From CAYJLC01 sp044426345 (GTDB lineage Bacteria; Bacillota; Clostridia; Oscillospirales; Butyricicoccaceae): DNA of 20,548 bases. This document shows, one piece after another, positions 13,022 through 20,328 of the stretch. Under the pieces are notes generated by a model. The model did not search any database. It saw nothing but the letters and a program-made list of their open reading frames with translations, and had not been told where the DNA came from. Positions within the stretch are counted from its first letter, which is position 1. Every line of letters begins with the position of its first letter. Location: contig JAWXUP010000048.1 in assembly GCA_044426345.1 (NCBI GenBank), forward strand, positions 1-20,548. Reading direction: 5' to 3'. Both the position numbers and the translations under genes were made by a program.

Positions 13022-14500
13022 ATGGAAAATAAATATATAGATCTAGTTGTCGCTAGTGAAGTTTCAAGATGTATGATCTGCTATGATGCAAAATGTTCAA
13101 AAGCTTGCACTAAAGATAAAGATCCAGCTAGAGCAATTCAAGCGCTTAGATTTAAAAATAAAACAACTGCGGCATCAATAATAAATGTTGATACGTGTAG
13201 AGATTGTAAAGCACCGTGCGAGCAAGCTTGCAATCATTTTGATACACCTATTAGAATTAAGACAATCGCTGAAAGTTTGCAAGCTAAAAGTATTGCAAAA
13301 GTGGATTTATCTATAGATTTTTGTGGTGTAAAATGCGAAAATCCGTTTTTCTTATCATCATCGGTTGTAGCATCTGGATATGAAATGTGCGCTCGTGCTT
13401 TAGAAATGGGCTGGGCAGGCATTGTATATAAAACTATCGGTTTTTACAAACCAGAAGAAGTATCACCAAGATTTGATGCTACACAAGATGCAAACAGAAG
13501 TTTTGCTGGATTTAAAAACTTAGAGCAAATTTCTGAAAAATCGGTCGAAGAAAACTTTGCAATACTTAAAAAACTTAAAGAAAATTATCCAACAAAAATT
13601 ATAGTATCGTCTATTATGGGACAAAGCGACGAAGAATGGACAAAACTAGCTACATTGTCAGAACAAGCTGGGTGTGACATCGTAGAATGTAACTTCTCTT
13701 GTCCACATATGTCGGTAGATGGAGTGGGTTCAGATGTTGGGCAAAATCCAGAATTAGTTGCACAATATACAAAGGCTGTTCGTAAGGGTACTACCCTACC
13801 AATTTTAGCTAAAATGACACCAAATATTAGCCATATGGAAATTCCAGCGAGAGCGGCTATATCAGCAGGAGCTGATGGATTGGCGGCAATCAATACTATA
13901 AAAAGCATAAGTCATATTAATCATAAAACACTTGCTAGCGCGCCAGATGTGGACGGTAAATCTTCGGTTTCTGGATACTCTGGACGTTCGGTAAAACCTA
14001 TAGCACTTCGTTTTATTCACGATATGGCAAAATGCAAAGAGCTTAAAGATATACCGATTAGTGGTATGGGTGGCATTGAAAATTATGAAGATGTGCTTGA
14101 TTTTATGATGCTAGGTTGTGCAAATATTCAAATTACAACCTCGGTTATGGAATATGGCTATAGAATTGTCTATGATTTAATTGATGGCGTATCTCAATAT
14201 ATGTCAGAAAACGGCATTGATAATCTGCAAGATATCGTAGGTTCAGCACTTGAAAATGTTGCGCCAGCAGACGATTTAGACAGAGCGAGCATAGTATATC
14301 CGAAATTTAATCGTCAAAAATGCGTTATGTGTAAACGATGTTATATTTCGTGCTTAGATGCTGGGCATCAGGCAATAGCAATAACCGAAAGTGGTGGAAT
14401 TATGCTTAATGCTACTGCTTGTGTTGGTTGTCACTTGTGTAAATTAGTGTGTCCAGTGGGCGCAATTGAGAATTCTAAAAGATTTCCTAAGAAAAATTAG
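13022..14500 (+). CDS. preA: Dihydropyrimidine dehydrogenase, PreA-like, with extra N-terminal Fe-S domain
   Basis: A 492-residue flavo-iron-sulfur enzyme reducing uracil or thymine to the dihydro form. Residues 93-420 are the FMN barrel (DLSIDFCGVKCENPFFLSSS, NFSCPHM at 224-230, AKMTPNI, INTIKSI, SGYSGRSVKPIALRF, PISGMGGI), very like E. coli PreA. Residues 434-477 carry two ferredoxin-type motifs (C434, C437, C440, C444; C467, C470, C473, C477). Unlike E. coli PreA it has about 90 extra N-terminal residues with two more cysteine quartets (C17, C20, C25, C29; C59, C62, C66, C70); RCMICYDAKCSKAC resembles the Fe-S domain of PreT. The FAD/NAD(P)H part of PreT is absent and no preT gene lies in the window, so the donor is probably ferredoxin or an unlinked flavoprotein. 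GAGG precedes ATG 13022. Confidence 0.9.
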   Translation: MENKYIDLVVASEVSRCMICYDAKCSKACTKDKDPARAIQALRFKNKTTAASIINVDTCRDCKAPCEQACNHFDTPIRIKTIAESLQAKSIAKVDLSIDFCGVKCENPFFLSSSVVASGYEMCARALEMGWAGIVYKTIGFYKPEEVSPRFDATQDANRSFAGFKNLEQISEKSVEENFAILKKLKENYPTKIIVSSIMGQSDEEWTKLATLSEQAGCDIVECNFSCPHMSVDGVGSDVGQNPELVAQYTKAVRKGTTLPILAKMTPNISHMEIPARAAISAGADGLAAINTIKSISHINHKTLASAPDVDGKSSVSGYSGRSVKPIALRFIHDMAKCKELKDIPISGMGGIENYEDVLDFMMLGCANIQITTSVMEYGYRIVYDLIDGVSQYMSENGIDNLQDIVGSALENVAPADDLDRASIVYPKFNRQKCVMCKRCYISCLDAGHQAIAITESGGIMLNATACVGCHLCKLVCPVGAIENSKRFPKKN

Positions 14501-14520
14501 CTTAAAAGGAGTTGATAAAA

Positions 14521-14910
14521 ATGACTAAACGTTATGACAGCGTTGAAAGTGTTGATATGGAGAAATTATTTCCGTCTAATTATTTTAGGCTGATAAATGG
14601 TGTGGATAGAAAAATGCCAAAAGGTTATTCTGAAATACCTGTAAAAATATATTTAAAGAAAAATTTTGTAAAAGACCTTAGTTTCAAAGTGCCTTGGGAC
14701 GGTGAACTTTATGGGTTTGTTAGAAATAAAGTTCAGCTATTCGAAAAAACGGGTTACGATAACACAGTATTAATAACAATAAGCGACTGGGAAGATAAAT
14801 TTACTATAATTTTTGAAGATGCTCACGGAATTGAAAAACCTGTATATGATGTAAATTATAATGAAATGAAAGCATTATTAGAAGAATGCATAAAACCTGA
14901 AAAATTATAA
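14521..14910 (+). CDS. Unknown small protein downstream of preA
   Basis: A 129-residue soluble protein that I do not recognise. No signal peptide, membrane segment, metal-binding cysteine cluster or known motif is visible; it has one cysteine near the C-terminus. Its middle (SEIPVKIYLKKNFVKDLSFK, VLITISDWEDKFTIIFED) looks rich in beta-strands, with a final helix (NYNEMKALLEECI). The ATG at 14521 is chosen over a TTG at 14512 because AAGGAG lies 9 bp upstream. It follows preA by 20 bp, so it is cotranscribed with it and may be an accessory, assembly or electron-transfer factor for the dehydrogenase. That role is a guess from position only. Confidence 0.75.
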   Translation: MTKRYDSVESVDMEKLFPSNYFRLINGVDRKMPKGYSEIPVKIYLKKNFVKDLSFKVPWDGELYGFVRNKVQLFEKTGYDNTVLITISDWEDKFTIIFEDAHGIEKPVYDVNYNEMKALLEECIKPEKL

Positions 14911-15058
14911 TAATGTGCTTGAGCATAGGTTAGGTTGAACAAAGGCTGACTAATGCACAAATTACAAATGTTAAATATACAATATGCACATAAATTTAAC
15001 TTATAAACTATGAAAAAATACATATAATAGTGTTTTTTACCAAAAGTAAAATGTGCTG

Positions 15059-15088
15059 TTGACAAACTGTTTTGTGCTGTAGTATACT
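15059..15088 (+). promoter_or_regulatory. Promoter for the pucR operon
   Basis: TTGACA (15059-15064), 18-bp spacer, TATACT (15083-15088); predicted start near 15095. The spacer length matches the transporter promoter. The 148 bases upstream (14911-15058) contain no gene or clear terminator for the preA unit, only a weak inverted repeat, GTTAAAT/ATTTAAC. Confidence 0.8.
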
Positions 15089-15119
15089 GATGTTAATAAC
15101 AAACAGAATATTATATATT

Positions 15120-15163
15120 AAACAGACAATGACGTCATTTTAGAGGTCTTTGTCTGTTTTTTT
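15120..15163 (+). promoter_or_regulatory. Leader attenuator hairpin (terminator-like) of the pucR operon
   Basis: A 14-position stem (15120-15133 with 15146-15159, one T-T mismatch) closes a 12-base loop and ends in seven T residues (15157-15163). It carries GACAATGACGTCATTTT, identical over those 17 bases to attenuator hairpin 2 of the transporter operon, and starts about 25 nt after the predicted transcription start. The pucR start codon lies about 60 bases further on. Confidence 0.75.
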
Positions 15164-15225
15164 GCGTTATTTTGTCTGTATTTTTAGGGTGGTAAAAACA
15201 AATAGAAAAGTAAACGGTGGTTGAT

Positions 15226-16395
15226 ATGGCAATAACTCTTTCGAGATTATGCAAAAATACAGAAAAAATATATGATTTAAAACTTATAGCTGGCAGAGGT
15301 GGACTTGAAAATACGGTTCGCTGGGTTCATATGGTTGAAGATATGGAAGTTCCTGATTTTTTACACGGAAATGAACTTGTCTTTACAACAGGTATCGCAA
15401 ATCATAAACAAAATTGGATGCTATACTTCGTAAAAACATTAAAGAAAAACAATGCAGCTGGTGTTGTTATAAATATAGGGCCGTATATATCGGAAATACC
15501 ACCACAAGTTATAGTTTATTGCGAGCAAAATGATTTTCCGATTTTCTCAATGCCTTGGGAAACTAGGGTTATTGACGTTACATATGAGTTTTGCAGACAT
15601 ATAATTAACGATGAAAAAGCTGAACAAAGTTTAACAGAGGCATTTAAAAATTTAATTTTAAATCCAGAAAATAAAGAAGGATATTTATCGACGCTAGAAA
15701 AGGCTGGTTATGCAGATTCCTCGAGCTATATGGTAGTAAGCCTTGCGTTTAAAGAGAATGATTCTAATATAACATCAAGATTTCTATCAGAAAATGACAC
15801 TAGAATAGGGCGACTTTTGCGTGTGAATTCTATGCCAAGAGCGGCTTTTATGTGGAATAAAAATCTAACACTTATTTTCCAAAATACATTAGATGAAGAT
15901 ATAAAAATTATGTCAGATAAAATCAGCAATTTTATCAGTGAGATTGATGGCGTTAGTTTTAATATTGGTATATCAGATATAAGTGAAGGATTTAATAAAA
16001 TTAGAGAACTTTATAAGCAATCGCAATGGGCAATAATGATTGCAGAAATGCGTAAAGATACGTTATGTATGCATAAAGATTTAGGGATAAATAAAATACT
16101 ACTGAGTATTGAAAATCGAGATATTTTACGTAAATATTATAATGACACGTTAGAAAAACTCATTAATTACGATAAAGAACAAGGCGCGGATTTGTGTCAC
16201 TCGCTTAGAAAATATTGCGAATATAATGGTAGCGTGGTAGAGCTTGCTAATGATTTTGGAGTTCATCGCAATACTATTAATCATAAAATAAGAAAAATTA
16301 AAGAAATATTAGGCAATGACATTGATTATGAAATGATAATGAATTTGATGTTATGCTTTAATATTCACGACATTATAAATTATAAAAAAGGATAG
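15226..16395 (+). CDS. pucR: PucR-family transcriptional regulator
   Basis: A 389-residue regulator. The N-terminal PucR domain spans about residues 1-125 (LKLIAGRGGLENTVRWVHMVEDMEVPDFLHGNELVFTTG shows its typical core), the middle is a GGDEF-like degenerate region, and the C-terminal HTH_30 DNA-binding helix-turn-helix includes VVELANDFGVHRNTINHKIRKI. PucR proteins usually sense purine or amino-acid catabolites and activate catabolic genes; here it most likely senses a pyrimidine intermediate. ATG 15226 follows GGTGG by a few bases; the upstream GTG at 15217 is possible but overlaps that site. It lies at the head of an operon with the aminotransferase, and shares its leader motif with the transporter operon. 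Confidence 0.87.
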   Translation: MAITLSRLCKNTEKIYDLKLIAGRGGLENTVRWVHMVEDMEVPDFLHGNELVFTTGIANHKQNWMLYFVKTLKKNNAAGVVINIGPYISEIPPQVIVYCEQNDFPIFSMPWETRVIDVTYEFCRHIINDEKAEQSLTEAFKNLILNPENKEGYLSTLEKAGYADSSSYMVVSLAFKENDSNITSRFLSENDTRIGRLLRVNSMPRAAFMWNKNLTLIFQNTLDEDIKIMSDKISNFISEIDGVSFNIGISDISEGFNKIRELYKQSQWAIMIAEMRKDTLCMHKDLGINKILLSIENRDILRKYYNDTLEKLINYDKEQGADLCHSLRKYCEYNGSVVELANDFGVHRNTINHKIRKIKEILGNDIDYEMIMNLMLCFNIHDIINYKKG

Positions 16396-16405
16396 GTAAA
16401 AAACT

Positions 16406-17728
16406 ATGGACAAAATGCAAGTAAAACACAATCACACACATTACAATCTACAATCTTGGTCAAAACAAAAAGGTTTAGACCCACTTGTAATTGAAAAAGC
16501 TGAAGGTATCTATATGTGGGATACTGATGGCAATCGCTATACAGATATGTCATCTCAGCTTGTAAATTTAAATGTTGGACACCAAAACCGTGAAATTATT
16601 GATGCAATTAAAGAACAAGCAGAAAAATGTTGCTTTATTGGACCATCTTATGGTAGCGATGTTCGTGGTGAATTAGCTAAAATGGTAGTAGAATTAATGC
16701 CTGATAATATGGCAAAAGTTTTCTTCACAAACGGTGGTGCTGATGCTAACGAAAATGCTATCAAAATGGCTAGAATGTACACTGGTAAACACAAAGTATT
16801 CTCAAGATATAGAAGTTACCACGGCTCTACTTACGGTGCTGGTAACTTAACAGGTGAACCTCGTGGATATACTTTACAACCTGCAATGTCAGGCTTTGTA
16901 AAATTCTTTGACCCATATTTATACAGAGAAACAGCACCATTCACTAGTGAAAAACAAGCATCTGAATATTATATCGAAAAACTTCGCGAACAAGTAATTT
17001 ATGAAGGTGAAAATAACGTTGCTGCAATCGTTTTAGAAACAATCACAGGCTCTAACGGTATTATTATTCCACCAGAAGGTTATTTACAAGGTGTACGTGC
17101 AATTTGTGACGAATTTGGTATTATGATGATTTGCGACGAAGTTATGGCTGGATTTGGTAGAACTGGTAAAATGTTTGGTTTCCAAAACTTTGATGTAAAA
17201 CCTGACATCGTATCTTTTGCAAAAGGTATCACTTGTGGTTATGTACAACTTGGTGGTGTATGCGTAAGCAAAGCAATCGCTGACCACTTCGAAGAAAATA
17301 TGCTTTCTTGTGGTTTAACTTATAGTGGTCACCCACTTGCTTGTGCGGCTGGTATCGCTTGTTTAAATTACTACAAAAATAATAATATTCTAGATAACGT
17401 AAATGCATCTGCAAAAGTTTTAGGCGAACAACTTGAAACATTTAAAGCAAATCACGCTTGTGTTGGCGATGTTCGTTATATCGGTTTATTCTCAGCAATT
17501 GAACTTGTAAAAGACAAAGCAACAAAAGAGGCTTTAGTGCCATATGGTAAAGACCCTCAAGGTTTAATGGGTAAAATCAATGGTATGTTAAAAGCACGTG
17601 GATTTATGACATACACTCACGAAAATATGATATTAATTTGCCCACCTCTTATTATTACTGGCGAGCAAATCATTGAAGAAATGGCAAAAGTAGATGAAGT
17701 TTTAGCAGAAGTTGACAAAATGATTTAG
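16406..17728 (+). CDS. Class III PLP-dependent aminotransferase (probable beta-alanine aminotransferase)
   Basis: A 440-residue fold-type I, class III (omega) transaminase. Seen: GGADANENAIKMAR phosphate-binding loop (residues 110-123), SYHGSTYGAGNLTG, CDEVMAGFGRTGK with Asp244 contacting the PLP ring nitrogen, and the Schiff-base Lys273 in SFAKGITCGY. From context it should convert beta-alanine, with 2-oxoglutarate or pyruvate as acceptor, to malonate semialdehyde (and 3-aminoisobutyrate to methylmalonate semialdehyde). Related enzymes use taurine or 4-aminobutyrate, so the substrate is inferred, not seen. It starts 10 bp after pucR; ATG 16406 has AAAAGGAT upstream. A second ATG at 16415 would shorten it by three residues. 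Codon choice suggests good expression. Confidence 0.88.
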   Translation: MDKMQVKHNHTHYNLQSWSKQKGLDPLVIEKAEGIYMWDTDGNRYTDMSSQLVNLNVGHQNREIIDAIKEQAEKCCFIGPSYGSDVRGELAKMVVELMPDNMAKVFFTNGGADANENAIKMARMYTGKHKVFSRYRSYHGSTYGAGNLTGEPRGYTLQPAMSGFVKFFDPYLYRETAPFTSEKQASEYYIEKLREQVIYEGENNVAAIVLETITGSNGIIIPPEGYLQGVRAICDEFGIMMICDEVMAGFGRTGKMFGFQNFDVKPDIVSFAKGITCGYVQLGGVCVSKAIADHFEENMLSCGLTYSGHPLACAAGIACLNYYKNNNILDNVNASAKVLGEQLETFKANHACVGDVRYIGLFSAIELVKDKATKEALVPYGKDPQGLMGKINGMLKARGFMTYTHENMILICPPLIITGEQIIEEMAKVDEVLAEVDKMI

Positions 17729-17775
17729 TAAACAGTAAAAAATTATAATTTAATTAAAGATAAAGTGGCTAGATA

Positions 17776-17804
17776 CTGTAGGGGCGTACCTATTTGTACG
17801 CCCG
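17776..17804. repeat. Repeat family C, copy
   Basis: CTGTAGGGGCGTAC, then GTACGCCCG: the family C head with a third stem version (GGGCGTAC/GTACGCCC). It lies in the 144-bp gap between aminotransferase and hydrolase genes, the only sizeable gap in this operon, and could reduce read-through. Confidence 0.7.
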
Positions 17805-17872
17805 TTCACCTTGGTTTCTGCAAACACACCTATCTTGAATTGAAAGAAAAACATTAAAGAAGGAGTAAAATT

Positions 17873-19135
17873 ATGTATTTATGTAGCGAAACAAGAATGG
17901 AAGATAAAATTAAAACATTTAGCACATTTGGCGATGCTGGTCACGGTGGTATTACAAGATATTCACTATCAGCAGAGGCTATTATGGCTAGAAATGAATT
18001 TATAAAAAGAATGAAAGCAATCGGAGCTACTATCGAATTAGACGATGTTGCTAACGTATATGCAACAATCGAAGGTACTGACCCTTCTGCTAAAAGAATC
18101 GTTATGGGTTCACACTGTGACTCGGTTAAAAACGGTGGTAACTATGATGGCATCTTAGGTGTTATGACAGCTATGGAGGTTCTAGAAACAGTTGCAGCAG
18201 AAAAAATCGAGCATAAACACCCTCTTACAGCTATGATTTGGACAAATGAAGAAGGTTCTCTATATCCACCAGCAATGATGTGTTCTGGTATTGTTTGTTA
18301 TGATTACTTACCAGAAGACGTTAAAGGTGGTTTTAAATTTGAAAATATGATGGCCTCAAAAAGTATTTTAGACCGTGAAACTACTTTTGAACAAGCATTA
18401 AACGCATCTGGATTCAAAGGTGATATAGCTAATCGTTTAAGCCCAGATAAATATAAATGTATGCTTGAAACTCACATCGAACAAGGACCTATCCTAGAAG
18501 ATGCTGGAAACGAAATAGGTGTTGTAGACTGCGTTTTAGGTATGTTTAACTACCGTTTGAAATTCTATGGTCAAACAACTCACGCAGGAACATTCCCAAT
18601 GCCAAAAAGACAAGATGCATTATTTGCATCATCACAAGCAATTTGCTATTTACACGAAGAAATTGATAAATTAGGCTATACAGATTTAGTTTACACTACA
18701 GGTGAAATTATCTGTCACCCTTGCGTACATACTTGCGTACCAGATTTCGTAGATTTCTCATTTGATTCACGTCACGAAGACCCTGCTGTACTTGAAAAAG
18801 TTCTTGCAATAGTTAAAAGCTGTGCAGACAAAACTTGGGCTGGCTGTACTTGTGAAGTAACACGTGCTTGGAACAGAGATACTGTTTACTGGGACGAAAA
18901 ACTTGTTTCTTATGTAAAAAAAGCGGCTGAAGAAATTGGCGTTTCACATCAATATATCCACTCTGGAGCTGGACACGATGCTCAATTTGCAGCATATATG
19001 ATTCCAACAACTATGATTTTCGTTCAATCTAAAGATGGTTTATCTCACTGTGAACCAGAATTTTCAAGCGTAAAACACTGTACTTCTGGTGCGTCTGTAA
19101 TGCTTGGAGCAGTACTTAAAGCAGATAAGGAGTAA
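17873..19135 (+). CDS. M20-family N-carbamoyl-amide hydrolase (probable beta-ureidopropionase)
   Basis: A 420-residue amidase/hydantoinase-carbamoylase of the M20 family. It should cleave N-carbamoyl-beta-alanine to beta-alanine, CO2 and ammonia. Seen: metal ligands His81 and Asp83 (GSHCDSVKNGG), Asp92 (NYDGILGV), the NEEG glutamate pair at residues 126-127, His201 in ETHIEQGPILED, dimerisation-domain HAGTFPM, SGAGHDAQ and C-terminal GLSHCEPEF. These match allantoate amidohydrolase and N-carbamoyl-L-amino-acid hydrolases; with PreA and HydA in the cluster, ureidopropionase is the best reading. AAGGAG precedes ATG 17873. The stop is 4 bp before the alcohol dehydrogenase start, so the two are coupled. 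Confidence 0.9.
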   Translation: MYLCSETRMEDKIKTFSTFGDAGHGGITRYSLSAEAIMARNEFIKRMKAIGATIELDDVANVYATIEGTDPSAKRIVMGSHCDSVKNGGNYDGILGVMTAMEVLETVAAEKIEHKHPLTAMIWTNEEGSLYPPAMMCSGIVCYDYLPEDVKGGFKFENMMASKSILDRETTFEQALNASGFKGDIANRLSPDKYKCMLETHIEQGPILEDAGNEIGVVDCVLGMFNYRLKFYGQTTHAGTFPMPKRQDALFASSQAICYLHEEIDKLGYTDLVYTTGEIICHPCVHTCVPDFVDFSFDSRHEDPAVLEKVLAIVKSCADKTWAGCTCEVTRAWNRDTVYWDEKLVSYVKKAAEEIGVSHQYIHSGAGHDAQFAAYMIPTTMIFVQSKDGLSHCEPEFSSVKHCTSGASVMLGAVLKADKE

Positions 19136-19139
19136 TCTA

Positions 19140-20285
19140 ATGAGCAGAGAATTTGTTATGCCAAAAAAAGTTATCACAGGTGAAAATGCTGTGGTAAACT
19201 CAGCTGATTTATTTGCACAGACAGGTAAAAAAGCGTTTATCGTTACAGATAAATTTATCGAAAAATTAGATTTTTTCAAATTAATCACAGATACGCTTGA
19301 AAAAGCAGGCGTTGAATATGATGTTTTTAGTGGAATTACAGGTGAACCAACCGACGATATGATAAACGAAGGTTTGGCTCAGTTTAAATCATCTGGTTGT
19401 GACTTTTTCGTTGCAGTTGGTGGTGGTAGTCCAATCGATTCTATCAAAGCAATTGGAGCATTAGCAGCTCTTGGTGGTTCAATTTCAGACTATATGGGTA
19501 AAAATATCGAGGCAAAATTACCTACTATGATTGCAATCCCAACAACTGCAGGTACAGGCTCTGAAGCTACAAAATTTACTATTATTACTGATACTAAAAA
19601 AGATATCAAAATGCTACTTAAAGGCGATAATTTAGTACCAGATTATGCAATTATTGATGGACTTGCAACAATTAGCTCGCCAAAATCAATTACAGCAGCG
19701 ACTGGTTTAGATGCATTAACTCACGCGGTTGAATCATATACTTCAAAAATGGCACAACCACTTACAAGTACGCTTGCAATGTCGGCTGTAAAAAGAATTT
19801 TCAAATATCTTCCAAAAGCATATGATGACGGTTCTGATTTACAAGCTAGAAATGAAATGGCAATAGCAGCTTTTGAGGCTGGCGTGTGTATAAATAATGC
19901 CTCTGTAACTATCGTTCACGGTATGAGCAGACCAATTGGTGCATTATTCCACGTTCCTCACGGTGTATCAAACGCAATGTTACTTCCTAGTTGTATGAAA
20001 TTCGCAGTAGACGGAGCATATTCAAAATTCGCAGATTTAGGCCGTGCAATCGGTCTTGATGGCGATGAAGATAAAGAAGTTGCTGAAAAATTTATCGAAC
20101 AGCTTGAAAGTATTTGCAAATATTGTGCAATTCCAAGCGTTGAAGGTTTTGGCATAGATACAGCAGTTTTTGCTGAAAAAATCGACAAAATGGCAACCGA
20201 TGCATTAGCGAGTGGTAGTCCAGCAAATACAATTAAAGATGTTACAAAAGATGACGTTGTAGCACTTTATAAAGCACTTATATAG
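19140..20285 (+). CDS. Iron-containing alcohol dehydrogenase (probable malonate semialdehyde reductase)
   Basis: A 381-residue group III (Fe-type) dehydrogenase. Seen: the nucleotide motif GGGSPIDSIKA (residues 94-104), TTAGTGSE (135-142), and the metal ligands Asp191 and His195 (GLDALTHAVESYTS), His260 (VHGMSRP) and His274 (FHVPHGVSNA). In this cluster it should reduce malonate semialdehyde to 3-hydroxypropionate with NAD(P)H, disposing of electrons and a toxic aldehyde. Substrate is from context only; family members also reduce succinate semialdehyde, butanal or glyceraldehyde analogues. ATG 19140 has AAGGAG 7 bp upstream; an in-frame ATG at 19104 lies inside the previous gene and adds an unconserved tail. 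Last gene before a strong terminator. Confidence 0.9.
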   Translation: MSREFVMPKKVITGENAVVNSADLFAQTGKKAFIVTDKFIEKLDFFKLITDTLEKAGVEYDVFSGITGEPTDDMINEGLAQFKSSGCDFFVAVGGGSPIDSIKAIGALAALGGSISDYMGKNIEAKLPTMIAIPTTAGTGSEATKFTIITDTKKDIKMLLKGDNLVPDYAIIDGLATISSPKSITAATGLDALTHAVESYTSKMAQPLTSTLAMSAVKRIFKYLPKAYDDGSDLQARNEMAIAAFEAGVCINNASVTIVHGMSRPIGALFHVPHGVSNAMLLPSCMKFAVDGAYSKFADLGRAIGLDGDEDKEVAEKFIEQLESICKYCAIPSVEGFGIDTAVFAEKIDKMATDALASGSPANTIKDVTKDDVVALYKALI

Positions 20286-20293
20286 AAAATAAA

Positions 20294-20324
20294 CCTTGCG
20301 AGATTAAATATCTTGCAAGGTTTT
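20294..20324 (+). terminator. Intrinsic terminator of the pucR-adh operon
   Basis: CCTTGCGAGAT (20294-20304) pairs with ATCTTGCAAGG (20310-20320), one G-U pair, 5-base loop, followed by TTTT. It begins 8 bases after the dehydrogenase stop codon. Confidence 0.85.
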
Positions 20325-20328
20325 AGCT

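Noticed and set aside
14911..15058. Searched for a tRNA, small RNA or terminator after the preA unit
   Set aside because: Only a weak GTTAAAT/ATTTAAC inverted repeat is present, without a T-run or conserved RNA features.
11193..19135. Cluster as allantoin or purine degradation (PucR, amidohydrolase, M20 hydrolase)
   Set aside because: PreA, the aminotransferase and the dehydrogenase fit pyrimidines, and there is no xanthine dehydrogenase, allantoinase-specific partner or ureidoglycolate enzyme.
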